Shown here in pieces: positions 55,895 to 64,000 of a stretch of DNA of 64,000 bases (the stretch's first letter is position 1; every line of letters starts with the position of its first letter). The DNA comes from Pseudalkalibacillus hwajinpoensis. Lineage in GTDB: Bacteria; Bacillota; Bacilli; Bacillales; Guptibacillaceae. The notes below the pieces were generated by a model, which saw only the letters and a program-made list of their open reading frames with translations, had not been told where the DNA came from and ran no database searches. Where the stretch lies: contig NZ_JADFCM010000005.1 of the NCBI RefSeq assembly GCF_015234585.1, positions 1 through 64,000 of the forward strand, given 5' to 3'. The position numbers were made by a program, and so were the translations under genes.

Positions 55895-56644
55895 ATGGAA
55901 ACTTTTTTCTCCTGGTCGACAGACAACCGCTTTGCTCTTTTTTCGTTTCCTCATCTATCAGCGTTGTTTACTTTAGGGATATTGATGTTGCTTATCTTTT
56001 GCTTCAGATCAGACTTTAAAGAAAAGCGTGCAAATCTTGCGATGCGAATAATGATTGCCACTGCTTTATTACTGTCAGAGGGGAGCTTTCATCTCTGGTT
56101 TATTTACTATAGCGAATGGAGCATTACTACGACCTTACCTCTTCAATTAAGTAGCATTTCACTTCTTTTATCTGTTGCTCTTCTAATAACAAAACAGAGG
56201 CGATTGTTTGAAATTACTTATTTCGTAGGTACGTCTAGCGCTCTACTCGCAATGATCACCCCTGATCTTGGCTTCTATTCTTATCCACACTTTCGATTTT
56301 TTCATTTTTTTGTAGCTCACGGCGGGATCGTTCTAACATCATGGTTATTTATTGCCGTTGATAAATATATCCCCTCCTATCGCTCAATATGGACGGCCTT
56401 TACAACTCTGAATTTATATGTAGCTGTGTTATTTGCAATCAATCTTAGCATCGGTTCAAACTATATGTTCTTAATGAATAAGCCGCATAGTCATACCATT
56501 TTGGACTACTTAGGACCATGGCCATTCTACTTACTTTCACTCGAAGGCATTACCATTATCGCCTTCCATCTTCTTTATCTTCCATTCTATATACTGAAGA
56601 GCAACTCGTTTAATAGAACAACAAATAGGAAAAGTACTATATAG
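55895..56644 (+). CDS. TIGR02206-family membrane protein (YwaF-like)
   Basis: 249 residues with six to seven membrane helices. FPHLSALFTLGILMLLIF at the start, LPLQLSSISLLLS, FRFFHFFVAHGGIVL and YMFLMNKPHSHTILDYLGPWPFYLLSLE are family-specific. Function unknown. The RBS is weak (TTTAGGA). The gene runs into the acylphosphatase gene after 25 bp and may be cotranscribed with it. Confidence 0.87.
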   Translation: METFFSWSTDNRFALFSFPHLSALFTLGILMLLIFCFRSDFKEKRANLAMRIMIATALLLSEGSFHLWFIYYSEWSITTTLPLQLSSISLLLSVALLITKQRRLFEITYFVGTSSALLAMITPDLGFYSYPHFRFFHFFVAHGGIVLTSWLFIAVDKYIPSYRSIWTAFTTLNLYVAVLFAINLSIGSNYMFLMNKPHSHTILDYLGPWPFYLLSLEGITIIAFHLLYLPFYILKSNSFNRTTNRKSTI

Positions 56645-56669
56645 GACTACTTTGAAAGGATGAAGCGAG

Positions 56670-56942
56670 ATGAAACGGTATCAGTATATTGTTAAAGGAA
56701 GAGTTCAAGGTGTAGGATTCCGAGCATATACACAGCAAAAAGCAGCCCAATATGGCCTTACTGGCTATGTCATGAATCGAATGGATAGCTCGGTTGAAGT
56801 GGAAGCACAGGGAGAAGAAGCCATGATGACCCAATTTCACTCTGCACTAGAATCAGGTAGCCCCTATTCCGTAGTTGATAACGTGATTATGGAAGAAAAA
56901 GATGTCAATGAGATTGAACGGTCTTTTACTATTCGTTATTAA
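56670..56942 (+). CDS. acyP: Acylphosphatase
   Basis: 90 residues. GRVQGVGFRAY (Arg18 binds phosphate) and GYVMNRMDSSVEV (Asn36, catalytic) are the two conserved family elements at their standard positions. It hydrolyses acyl phosphates such as acetyl or carbamoyl phosphate. RBS GAAAGGATG precedes the ATG. Followed 67 bp later by the PAS-STAS gene. Confidence 0.94.
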   Translation: MKRYQYIVKGRVQGVGFRAYTQQKAAQYGLTGYVMNRMDSSVEVEAQGEEAMMTQFHSALESGSPYSVVDNVIMEEKDVNEIERSFTIRY

Positions 56943-57009
56943 TAGGCAATTGGTATGCTTTGAATTATAATATGATTAATATGTTAGTTAAATTTGCGGA
57001 GGTAATGAG

Positions 57010-57810
57010 TTGGCAGAAACGACTTTTTTTTCACATAGTGAGACAACAAGAGCGCTTAATAGTTTAGGCGATAATATATTTGTATGCGATTTAGATTTAA
57101 GTATTGTGTGGTTTAATCAACGTGCAGAAATGCTATTAAAGTCACTTATACCTTATTTACCTATTAATCACCCTTCAGAACTAATCGGGAAAAACATTGA
57201 TGAATTCCATCAAAATCCTTCACACCAAAGAAACATTTTGCTCTATCAGTTGCCATATGAAAGTACCATTACCTTATTTGACCGATTTGCTGCTAGTATC
57301 GTTATTTCTGAATACCTTAACGAGTCAGGTGAAAAAACTGGTTATCTACTTGTCTGGCGCGATGTAACAGAAAAGCAAAAGGAGCTTCAGGAAAACAAAA
57401 AACTTGTTAGTGAACTATCTTCAGCAATTATTCCAACCATTATTGATAATGCAATTCTTATCCCTCTTATCGGCACCATGAATGAGGAAAGATCTGAAAA
57501 GCTTATTAACAACACATTAAATTATTGTGCAGCTAACAATACGGATTATGTTCTGCTGGACTTCTCAGGGCTATCTGAATTGAATGCGAGTTCCGCACAA
57601 GCCTTATGTGAGACGATGACAAAGTCGCTCTCTTTAATGGGCATTCTTGTCGTTTATGTGGGAATCACGAAGCGGGTTGTGCAATGGTTAATGAATCTTG
57701 ATCTTGATCCAAAGATTCCTACATTTTCAACGTTTCGTCAGGGTATTAACCATGTTGTTAATCTTGAAGGATATTCACTCATATTGAAAGAACGTGACGA
57801 GAATCACTAA
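57010..57810 (+). CDS. PAS-STAS protein, candidate stressosome component
   Basis: 266 residues, TTG start with GGAGG 7 bp upstream. The N-terminal PAS-like domain (about 10-125: NIFVCDLDLSIVWFNQRAEMLL, SEYLNESGEKTGYLLVWRDVTEKQ) leads via a helix into a STAS domain (about 145-258). The DFSGLSELNASSAQALCETM motif has Ser/Thr at the RsbR phosphorylation loop. Unlike YtvA, no LOV cysteine motif is present, so the ligand is something other than flavin. Its domain architecture parallels YtvA and RsbR proteins. Role in sigma-B control is inferred. Confidence 0.85.
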   Translation: MAETTFFSHSETTRALNSLGDNIFVCDLDLSIVWFNQRAEMLLKSLIPYLPINHPSELIGKNIDEFHQNPSHQRNILLYQLPYESTITLFDRFAASIVISEYLNESGEKTGYLLVWRDVTEKQKELQENKKLVSELSSAIIPTIIDNAILIPLIGTMNEERSEKLINNTLNYCAANNTDYVLLDFSGLSELNASSAQALCETMTKSLSLMGILVVYVGITKRVVQWLMNLDLDPKIPTFSTFRQGINHVVNLEGYSLILKERDENH

Positions 57811-57832
57811 TATCACTTATCCTAGTGAAAGA

Positions 57833-57873
57833 AAAAGGACTTCCCAACAATGATAAGTTGGGGAGTCCTTTTT
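57833..57873. terminator. Bidirectional terminator
   Basis: AAAAAGGACT-CCCAAC ... GTTGGG-AGTCCTTTTT, one mismatch, between the PAS-STAS gene and the convergent siderophore gene. Confidence 0.85.
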
Positions 57874-57926
57874 CTAGTGTGCTTCCGTATGGCTTTTAAA
57901 GATCTTTACGTTATCCACTCCAAGTT

Positions 57927-59228
57927 CTACATTCCTTTGCTAGAAAACTGTTGGAAAACGGTATCTGTATTAACTTTGTATAAGGATCTTCCTGCTACGA
58001 AGTTCAACACGCGCTTGTTTCGCTCAACAGAAAGGGCAAGGTTTGTTGCTCCTGTTCCGTGAGAATGATCGAGATTTGTTAACGTAAAAATATGGTTTTC
58101 TCTTCCATCTTTAAAGACCAGTTGCTGATCCATCTCTACTTTAAATAGATTCTCATCTTCCCATTCGATTTCGTCTTCTATCCGTTTAAACCATTCAGGG
58201 AAGTGAGGTTTATATCCAGTCGCAAGCACAACTTTATCCGTATTCGTTTGGAATTCATGATTTTCTTGCCACTGTCTACAGGCAAGTTCATAGCGATCAT
58301 CTATCTTTTCAATACCATTTACCTCTGTTAAAGGTTGAATCATCACATCTAGCGAATCCTCTGAGGATCGATGATAAAGAAGGTGATAAATATTCTTTAA
58401 TGTAGATGGATCTATTCCTTTTCTTAAAGTTCCAAGTGTTGAAAGAGCATCTTTCCGGTCGTCAAAAGAAAGGCCGTGAAAATAGCTAACATAATCAGGT
58501 GAGAATACTTCCTGCCCTAGCTTAGCTGATTCTAATTGAAAAAAACCTGCTGACCGAGTCAACCAGTTCAAATGATAGCCGTACTTCTCCTGGTCATGAA
58601 GCAAATCATAAAACACTTCTGCAGCACTTTGCCCTGACCCGATCACTGTTACTGAACGTGATTTTTTCAACTCTTTCTCGTGATAAAGATAATGATTTGT
58701 ATGAAGAACATCTTCAGGTGGATATGAGTCGAAGCCATCAGGTATATTTGGCACACTCCCTGTTCCTAGGACGACATGCTTTGCTTGTAAGGTCTCTGTT
58801 CGACCCGTCTTTACCTCTTCAATCGTAACGTTATAACATGCTTTTTCTTTATCATAAAGAACATCAATTACTTTTTGACCAAAGAAACAATTATTTAATT
58901 GTGACGCAACCCATTTAGTATAAGCGTTGTATTCTTTTCTCGGTATATCAAATTTATTAAAAAAATAAAACTGATAAAGTCGATCATGCTCATGTAAGTA
59001 ATTAATAAAAGTATAAGGGCTTTTTGGATTTGCAATGGTAACCAAATCTGCAAGAAATGGAACCTGAAGATCCGCTCCATCAATCAACATCCCTGGATGC
59101 CAATTGTATTCTTCTTTCTGATCAAAATAAATCGCTTCTACTTCTGTCTCATCTGCAAGTGCAGCCATCCCTAAATTAAACGGCCCAATCCCAATTCCTA
59201 TAAGATCATATAACTTAGCTGTATTCAA
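57927..59228 (-). CDS. Lysine/ornithine N-hydroxylase (SidA/IucD/PvdA family)
   Basis: 433 residues from the TTG at 59228 (AAAGGA 10 bp upstream); a GTG at 59264 has no RBS. FAD motif GIGIGPFNLG, the conserved WHPGMLIDGADLQVPFLADLVT, NADPH motif VIGSGQSAAEVF and C-terminal HSHGTGATNLALS are all present. It N-hydroxylates the side-chain amine of lysine or ornithine, the first step to hydroxamate siderophores. No siderophore synthetase or transporter gene is adjacent and no clear Fur box was seen upstream. Confidence 0.93.
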   Translation of the reverse strand: MNTAKLYDLIGIGIGPFNLGMAALADETEVEAIYFDQKEEYNWHPGMLIDGADLQVPFLADLVTIANPKSPYTFINYLHEHDRLYQFYFFNKFDIPRKEYNAYTKWVASQLNNCFFGQKVIDVLYDKEKACYNVTIEEVKTGRTETLQAKHVVLGTGSVPNIPDGFDSYPPEDVLHTNHYLYHEKELKKSRSVTVIGSGQSAAEVFYDLLHDQEKYGYHLNWLTRSAGFFQLESAKLGQEVFSPDYVSYFHGLSFDDRKDALSTLGTLRKGIDPSTLKNIYHLLYHRSSEDSLDVMIQPLTEVNGIEKIDDRYELACRQWQENHEFQTNTDKVVLATGYKPHFPEWFKRIEDEIEWEDENLFKVEMDQQLVFKDGRENHIFTLTNLDHSHGTGATNLALSVERNKRVLNFVAGRSLYKVNTDTVFQQFSSKGM

Positions 59229-59414
59229 TGTCTTCACGTCCTTTAATCTCCATTCCAGATTCACTTGGTTTGCAGTATCGATTCAATCGAATGTTCGCAT
59301 ATCTTGGTTTACCCTAATCTCTGTAGTTTTAAATCCTAATTGATTATATTAACTTTTTCTCACTCTCTACATTTCCCCTGCTATAATGGTAATTAATAAC
59401 AGGAGGGGTTATAC

Positions 59415-60176
59415 GTGATAACAGATCAAGCATTTGAATTTCACTTTAAAGACATCGAAACACCGTTCTCAGGTTGGGATTTTTCGTATATTACAAATAC
59501 AGAAAGAATGAACGGCGAACCGCTTCCGTGGTCGTACACTTCTTATGTTCTACACTATTTCCGCTCTAGCCACAGTGTACTTGATATGGGTACTGGCGGC
59601 GGAGAATTTCTTGAAGCATTAAAGCCATTTCCAAAGAAGTTAGCAGCAACTGAAGGCTATCCCCCTAACCTTCCAATTGCCAAATCAAGACTTGAGCCTG
59701 AAGGAGTCATTGTAAAAGGATTCGAGGATGACGATACTCTTCCTTTTTTCGATGCTGAATTTCAATTCGTGATGAACAAGCATGATTCCTACTCTCCAAA
59801 GGAAGTCCATCGTATACTATCCGCTAATGGAGCTTTTATTACTCAGCAGGTTGGCGGGGAAGATATGAAAGAACTAAATCGAGTGTTGGATGCTCCAATG
59901 AAGTCTGAATACGATCATTGGAACTTGAATTACGCCGTTCAAGAACTGGAATCTTCCGGCTTTTCCATTGTAGATGCTAAAGAATCTTTTCCTTCTACAC
60001 GTTTTTATGACATTGGTGCAGTCATTTATTATTTAAAAGCGATACCATGGCAAATTCCTAACTTCTCGATCGACCGCTACCGAAACGCTCTTTATCGCTT
60101 ACATAAAAATATAGAAAATAACGGCTTTATTGATATACCTTCACACCGCTTTATTCTACATGCAGCTAAAAAATAG
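59415..60176 (+). CDS. Class I SAM-dependent methyltransferase
   Basis: 253 residues, GTG start with AGGAGGGG 6 bp upstream. LDMGTGGGEFLEAL is motif I, AATEGYPPNLPIAK motif II, and FQFVMNKHDSY sits at the motif IV position. The C-terminal PSHRFILHAAKK end is common among small-molecule methyltransferases. Substrate unknown. Divergent from the N-hydroxylase, convergent with the drrB-like gene. Confidence 0.87.
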   Translation: MITDQAFEFHFKDIETPFSGWDFSYITNTERMNGEPLPWSYTSYVLHYFRSSHSVLDMGTGGGEFLEALKPFPKKLAATEGYPPNLPIAKSRLEPEGVIVKGFEDDDTLPFFDAEFQFVMNKHDSYSPKEVHRILSANGAFITQQVGGEDMKELNRVLDAPMKSEYDHWNLNYAVQELESSGFSIVDAKESFPSTRFYDIGAVIYYLKAIPWQIPNFSIDRYRNALYRLHKNIENNGFIDIPSHRFILHAAKK

Positions 60177-60185
60177 CCTATATTT

Positions 60186-60218
60186 TAAAAAAGCCCGCAA
60201 TAAAATGCGAGCTTTTTT
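60186..60218. terminator. Bidirectional terminator
   Basis: AAAAAGC-x-CGCA-ATAAAA-TGCG-x-GCTTTTTT; stem with one mismatch and T run. Confidence 0.8.
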
Positions 60219-60221
60219 CTC

Positions 60222-61013
60222 TTAATCAGCACTTACCGCTTTGGAGGCACTTACCGCTGAGAAACTAATCGTAATAGCACATAACAGACCTATGACCAGA
60301 AATCCTCTAATAAGCGGCCAAGCTTCCCAACCATCAATAAAAACGGAGCGCATCGCTTCAAATAAATATGTCGTCGGATTAATCGTTGCCGCAACTTTTA
60401 ACCAACCTGCTTCAATCAATTCATAGGGAACAAAAGTTGTGCTAAGAAAAATAAGTGGAAAGAATACAAAAGTCCCTGCTTGTGCAGATTGAGCATTCTT
60501 TGTTCGTAACGCTACACCAACAGAATACCCTGCAAAAGCAAGGCCCCACCCAAGCGTTAATAAAAGAACGACGATTACTCCACCAAATCCTGCTGCAACT
60601 TCTAGACCAAGAAAATAAGCAACTACTAGAATTAACACCGTTTGAATGAGAAGCTGCAGCATTCCCGCAATAATCGGACCAAGTACGATAGCAAGTCTTG
60701 AGGAAGGGGTAAGAAGAAGACGTGAAAAGTATCCATTTTCTAAATCCTTAACCAGCGCTTGCCCAGCTCCACCTGCTCCCCCGATCGCAGCTGAAACGAT
60801 AGAGACAGGTAAAATAAAGGCAAGGTAGTTTGCTCCTTCAAATGCAGGAAGCTCTGAAATCCCACTTAATCCTCCTTCATAAACAAACAAAAAGAAAAGA
60901 CTAATGATTAAATTAGGAATGAAAATCAATGGATTCCGAATGATTGTTATGATACTTCTCTTTGTGAAAACCAGTGTATCTACAAGAAAAGAGCCTTTCT
61001 TTTGCTCCCCCAT
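60222..61013 (-). CDS. ABC-2 exporter permease (DrrB-like)
   Basis: 263 residues with six membrane helices. The ABC-2 signature TFVFFPLIFLSTTFVPYELIEAGWLKVAATINPTTYLFEAMR near the C-terminus is the canonical daunorubicin-type permease motif. The stop-start gap to the ATPase gene is 4 bp. Likely exports a drug, lipid or polyketide-like compound; no producing genes are nearby, so a resistance role is possible. Confidence 0.9.
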   Translation of the reverse strand: MGEQKKGSFLVDTLVFTKRSIITIIRNPLIFIPNLIISLFFLFVYEGGLSGISELPAFEGANYLAFILPVSIVSAAIGGAGGAGQALVKDLENGYFSRLLLTPSSRLAIVLGPIIAGMLQLLIQTVLILVVAYFLGLEVAAGFGGVIVVLLLTLGWGLAFAGYSVGVALRTKNAQSAQAGTFVFFPLIFLSTTFVPYELIEAGWLKVAATINPTTYLFEAMRSVFIDGWEAWPLIRGFLVIGLLCAITISFSAVSASKAVSAD

Positions 61014-61017
61014 AGCT

Positions 61018-61962
61018 TCACGCCCTTTCCTTTTGCTCGTTCGTCACATTAATAAATACATCATCTAAAGATGGTGGCTTTACATTCAATGTTTTTGGTG
61101 AAAGGTTGTGTTCATCAAGCTTACGAACAAGCTCTGATAGAAGTTGTGTTCCATTCTTAGTGTAAAGTGTAATCTCTTCTTTTGATTGCTCAATATTCTC
61201 TGCAAGATCGGCTAGCGTTTTACTTGCTCGCTCCGCTTCATCAACCTCATCGAACACAAGTTGAATCGCATCAAATCCGAGCGTCCTTTTTAACTCTTCG
61301 GCACTTCCGGATGCGACGATTTTTCCCTGATTGATGATACTGATTCGATCAGCAAGTTGGTCAGCTTCTTCAAGATATTGGGTTGTTAGGAATATCGTCG
61401 TTCCTTCTTCTTTATTCAACCGCTTAATTTCCTTCCAAATGGCTTTTCGATTCGATGGATCAAGTCCAGTTGTTGGTTCATCAAGAAAAAGGATTTTAGG
61501 CTTATGAACTAAGGTGAGCGCGAGGTCCAACCTCCGTCTCATTCCCCCAGAATACTTTCCACATGGACGATCTGCTGCGTCATTTAAGTCAACAAGGGTA
61601 AGTAACTCTACAGCTCTTGTTTTGGCTTCTTTCTTACTAAAACCAAATAGTCTTGCCTGCATTTCAATTAACTCTCTCCCCGTTAACACTGGATCGATAC
61701 CCGTTTCTTGTAGAGCCACGCCTATATTCCATCGCACCCGTTCAGGTTCTTCACCTACATCGACACCACCTATGCGAATGCTTCCTGTCGTTGGTTTCAC
61801 AAGCGTTGTAAGAATCTGAACAGTCGTAGATTTACCTGCACCATTAGGACCGAGAAAGGCAAAAAATTCCCCTTCAGCTACTTCAAAACTTACTCCCTGG
61901 ACAGCTTTCACATCACCTTTATACGTTTTAATTAGCTCATGTACTGATATAGACCCATCCAT
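61018..61962 (-). CDS. ABC exporter ATP-binding protein (DrrA-like)
   Basis: 314 residues. Walker A GPNGAGKST, signature YSGGMRRRLDLA, Walker B ILFLDEPTTGLD and the typical TTQYLEEADQLADRI switch region; the C-terminal ~80-residue regulatory extension ends with PSLDDVFINVT. This is the DrrA/CcmA-type drug exporter ATPase, working with the following permease. First gene of a two-gene operon. Confidence 0.93.
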   Translation of the reverse strand: MDGSISVHELIKTYKGDVKAVQGVSFEVAEGEFFAFLGPNGAGKSTTVQILTTLVKPTTGSIRIGGVDVGEEPERVRWNIGVALQETGIDPVLTGRELIEMQARLFGFSKKEAKTRAVELLTLVDLNDAADRPCGKYSGGMRRRLDLALTLVHKPKILFLDEPTTGLDPSNRKAIWKEIKRLNKEEGTTIFLTTQYLEEADQLADRISIINQGKIVASGSAEELKRTLGFDAIQLVFDEVDEAERASKTLADLAENIEQSKEEITLYTKNGTQLLSELVRKLDEHNLSPKTLNVKPPSLDDVFINVTNEQKERA

Positions 61963-62073
61963 TCTCTATCCCCCTCTATTGTTGGAAGGCTTTTCTGCAA
62001 GAAAACACGCCCGCGCTGTTATACTTACATTCGCCTTAGTTTAAATTTCTCCTTTAATAGAGTGTTTTCGTTC

Positions 62074-62107
62074 AAAAAAGAATCCCCTTAAATTGAATTC
62101 AAAGGGG
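62074..62107 (-). terminator. Terminator downstream of the DUF1992 gene
   Basis: On the minus strand CCCCTTTGAATT-CA-ATTTAAGGGG, then ATTCTTTTTTG. Confidence 0.7.
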
Positions 62108-62111
62108 GCAA

Positions 62112-62480
62112 TTACCATTCGGTTAGTTTCTTTTGCACTTTAGGCTGATATTCTTTAGTTAAACGGAAGCGTCTTTCCTGATAAAGCTTATTGTAACGAA
62201 GCTGCTTTTCTGAAATTCGCTGCTTTAAACGCTCTTTCTCCCTATCATCCTCACAATACTCTAGAAGTTTTTCTAGAGACAGTAACTCATTTTTTAAATC
62301 CATTTCTTCAGGGAGATAGCCACTATTCTTTAGAACTTTATAGGCTATTCTAAGATCTTCTGGAATCATCGATAAATCCTCAAGATTCTGTCGTTTTCCT
62401 TTACCAAGTAGATCGTCAAAATCACCATTTTTCAATGCTGTTTTAATCTTATCCTCTGCCACAAGCCAGGCAAAATCCAT
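62112..62480 (-). CDS. DnaJ-family C28-like DUF1992 protein
   Basis: 122 residues from the ATG at 62480 (AGGAGGG 6 bp upstream). Helical: FAWLVAEDKIKTALKNGDFDDLLGKGKRQNLED is the core DUF1992 motif (DnaJ homologue subfamily C member 28 conserved region), followed by PEDLRIAYKVLKNSGYLPEEMDLKNELLSLEKLL. No J domain is present. Function unknown. Confidence 0.88.
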   Translation of the reverse strand: MDFAWLVAEDKIKTALKNGDFDDLLGKGKRQNLEDLSMIPEDLRIAYKVLKNSGYLPEEMDLKNELLSLEKLLEYCEDDREKERLKQRISEKQLRYNKLYQERRFRLTKEYQPKVQKKLTEW

Positions 62481-62664
62481 GCACATCCCTCCTTACTTTG
62501 ATTATCCTTTGTTGTTTATGAATTGTCATGAATCCTGTAACAAAATTCCTTCAAAAAAATAGACTTTTCCCCTTTTCATAGAGAGCAATGGATGATAACA
62601 TGGTTCACGGTTAAGGTTTATTGAATACTCCTTATAGAATTTTCAATAGAGAAAGGATGGTTCG

Positions 62665-62790
62665 ATGCATTACGCAAGCAAAGGCTGGTACGTTGAACAG
62701 CTTAAAAAACATGATGTACGTTACATTGAAGGACGCAAGACAGAGAAATTCAAGAAACACGTACTTGCATCTCTTCTTGAAAAGCAATAA
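62665..62790 (+). CDS. yflJ: YflJ-like small protein (DUF2639)
   Basis: 41 residues from the ATG at 62665 (GAAAGGATGG upstream). MHYASKGWYVEQLKKHDVR matches the YflJ/DUF2639 family N-terminus that I remember (MHYGSKGWYVxELK). Basic and helical; function unknown. Too short for usual gene finders. Terminator follows within 15 bp. Confidence 0.8.
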   Translation: MHYASKGWYVEQLKKHDVRYIEGRKTEKFKKHVLASLLEKQ

Positions 62791-62802
62791 AAACGAAATT
62801 CC

Positions 62803-62827
62803 AAAGGGGGGTCACATCCCCCTTTTC
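62803..62827 (+). terminator. Terminator after yflJ
   Basis: AAAGGGGG ... CCCCCTTTT with a 7-nt loop (GTCACAT). Confidence 0.75.
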
Positions 62828-62838
62828 TTACATACTCT

Positions 62839-63537
62839 CTATCCAAATATACATAAAGATTGATACATAGGAACGAACTGGTTTTCTTTCCACTGAAGTG
62901 GTGTAGAAAGAAAACCTAGCCCATCCGCGTTATATCTTCCGATTACTCTCTGATAGACCAACAATTCATCAACTCCGTCACGCTGCAAATCAATTGGATA
63001 TACGCCTCCAGGAGGCAAGACACTTCCCTTTATCGGGGCTTTTAATTGCCCGTTCTCCTTATAAATTTCCGAAAGATACTCTTCTCCTTTATAAAGAAGA
63101 CTCACAATATAGTTTTGATTTAACGTTTTATTTTCAACCTTCGCTTGATAATAATCAAGGTAGTATACATCATAAGTAAAAGCTTCATAGAAACTCTGTT
63201 GATCAAAAAGTAACCTCAGGGTTTGATTTAGATAGGAATACAAAAAGTCATACGTAATTCCTCCACTCCCTCCAGAATCAGAACGCACTAATATTTCCTT
63301 CACTTTGTTCCCGGTAAAATCACCCAAATAAAGGGTCGGGTTATAGCCACTACTACCCGGAAGAGCAAAAGAGACATCGATCGCTGTGGCATCGTTTTTG
63401 ATCGTTAGAACCACGCTATCGACTAACGGTGAATCATCTCCAAATGGTTTATTACCAGTAAGGGTCACAAGATCAGGAATGCCGTTCCCTGTTACGTCTC
63501 CCACCTTCTGATCTAATAAAATGCGCGCTGCTCTCAT
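62839..63537 (-). CDS. FG-GAP/VCBS repeat-like protein
   Basis: 232 residues from the ATG at 63537 (AAGGGG 9 bp upstream; an upstream in-frame ATG has no RBS). Contains three FG-GAP-like units: GDVTGNGIPDLVTLTG (N-terminal), GDFTGNKVKEILVRSDSGGSGG and DLQRDGVDELLVYQ (C-terminal), of the calcium-binding beta-propeller type DxTGxxxxD. There is no signal peptide. A family conserved in Bacillus of unknown role, possibly spore-associated. Confidence 0.8.
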   Translation of the reverse strand: MRAARILLDQKVGDVTGNGIPDLVTLTGNKPFGDDSPLVDSVVLTIKNDATAIDVSFALPGSSGYNPTLYLGDFTGNKVKEILVRSDSGGSGGITYDFLYSYLNQTLRLLFDQQSFYEAFTYDVYYLDYYQAKVENKTLNQNYIVSLLYKGEEYLSEIYKENGQLKAPIKGSVLPPGGVYPIDLQRDGVDELLVYQRVIGRYNADGLGFLSTPLQWKENQFVPMYQSLCIFG

Positions 63538-63660
63538 TGCTTCCAGCCCCTTTCGCTTTATGTAACAGTCTATGTTCATAGACGAACGCTTTTTCGTTGT
63601 AATGATTTGGAAAGGAAGCTAAACTAGTGTGAAGTGATCTTATGGAAACGAGGAAAAACG

Positions 63661-64000
63661 ATGAAATTTTCAGATAATGAACAAGTGTTTGGGATACTTT
63701 CGGGTGCCGGCGCCTATTTCTTATGGGGTATTCTCCCACTATATTGGAAGCTCGTCGGGCAAGTACCATCTGAAGAAGTGTTAGCTCATAGGATCATCTG
63801 GTCCTTTGCTTTTATGATTATCATATTAATCGTGCTGAGGAAATTAACTTCATTTAAAATAGAGCTTCTCGGTATTTTTCGTCAGCCGAAGAAGCTAGCA
63901 GCGATCGCTTTTGCATCCGTATTCATCACTATAAACTGGTATGCATTCATATGGGCTGTCAATCATGATCACGTCATTCAAACCAGCCTTGGTTACTATA
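63661..64000 (+). CDS. rarD: EamA-family transporter RarD (3' end beyond window)
   Basis: The first 113 residues are present, ATG at 63661 after CGAGG. FGILSGAGAYFLWGILPLYWKLVG, PSEEVLAHRIIWSF and NWYAFIWAVNHDHVIQTSLGYY are characteristic of RarD (chloramphenicol-sensitive protein family), an inner-membrane drug/metabolite transporter with ten helices. Cut by the window edge, so the C-terminal two thirds are unseen. Confidence 0.93.
   Translation, partial: MKFSDNEQVFGILSGAGAYFLWGILPLYWKLVGQVPSEEVLAHRIIWSFAFMIIILIVLRKLTSFKIELLGIFRQPKKLAAIAFASVFITINWYAFIWAVNHDHVIQTSLGYY

Overview
The window looks like a chromosomal segment of an endospore-forming member of the Bacillaceae. The evidence is low-to-moderate G+C, strong GGAGG ribosome binding sites, frequent GTG/TTG starts, spore genes (gamma-type SASP sspE, sspK, pdaA, small yfh-type proteins), and a gene order that, from memory, follows the Bacillus subtilis yfk-yfj-yfh-yga-rrnD region (inverted in parts). 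No phage, transposase, integrase or CRISPR array was seen; this is ordinary core chromosome with local insertions and rearrangements.

Layout. 1-3350: the 5' part of a 23S rRNA gene, a tRNA-less spacer, a complete 16S rRNA gene and two tandem rrn promoters, all on the minus strand. 3350-25600: the yga block: ygxA, ygzB, perR (with its own PerR box), cobalamin adenosyltransferase, a D-2-hydroxyacid dehydrogenase, bcp, then an accessory cell-surface module (K+ channel, class F-type sortase lipoprotein, DUF4397 protein with an MPQTG sorting signal, divergent ECF sigma factor), a three-gene ABC-2 exporter, gsaB, ygaE, a five-gene oligopeptide ABC importer (dpp/opp type), ygaD, ygaC, ygaB, an SRAP protein and sspE.

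25600-35930: the yfh block: mutY with a coupled SDR gene, yfhP, yfhJ, sspK, a YpzG-like gene, yfhH, an SDR, recX, a TIGR01777 epimerase, an amidohydrolase, a GNAT acetyltransferase with a remarkable structured leader, yfhE, yfhD, and a dense cluster of DnaA-box-like 9-mers in a convergent intergenic region.

35930-64000: the yfj/yfk side: rlmCD-type rRNA methyltransferase, alkA-like glycosylase, pdaA, yfkD, transporters, a stress/redox group with Fur/PerR-like operators (OsmC, PNPOx-like, TlpA-like thioredoxin, zosA P-type ATPase), yfkH/yfkI/yfkJ with an inserted fructosamine kinase, then a signalling neighbourhood (YkuI-like degenerate EAL protein, YtvA LOV-STAS photoreceptor preceded by a translationally coupled 11-codon ORF, acylphosphatase, and a second PAS-STAS protein), an orphan lysine N6-hydroxylase, a DrrAB exporter, small conserved genes and the start of rarD.

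Most interesting for follow-up: (1) the leader of the GNAT gene at 34389-34519, which can fold as a tRNA-like cloverleaf or as a mutually exclusive 19-bp hairpin, followed by alternative helices that either free or sequester the Shine-Dalgarno sequence; (2) the DnaA-box cluster at about 35146-35920; (3) the ECF sigma/DUF4397/sortase module without a visible anti-sigma factor; (4) the YkuI/YtvA/PAS-STAS signalling cluster. Functional names rest on motif and family recognition by reading; no database search was run.
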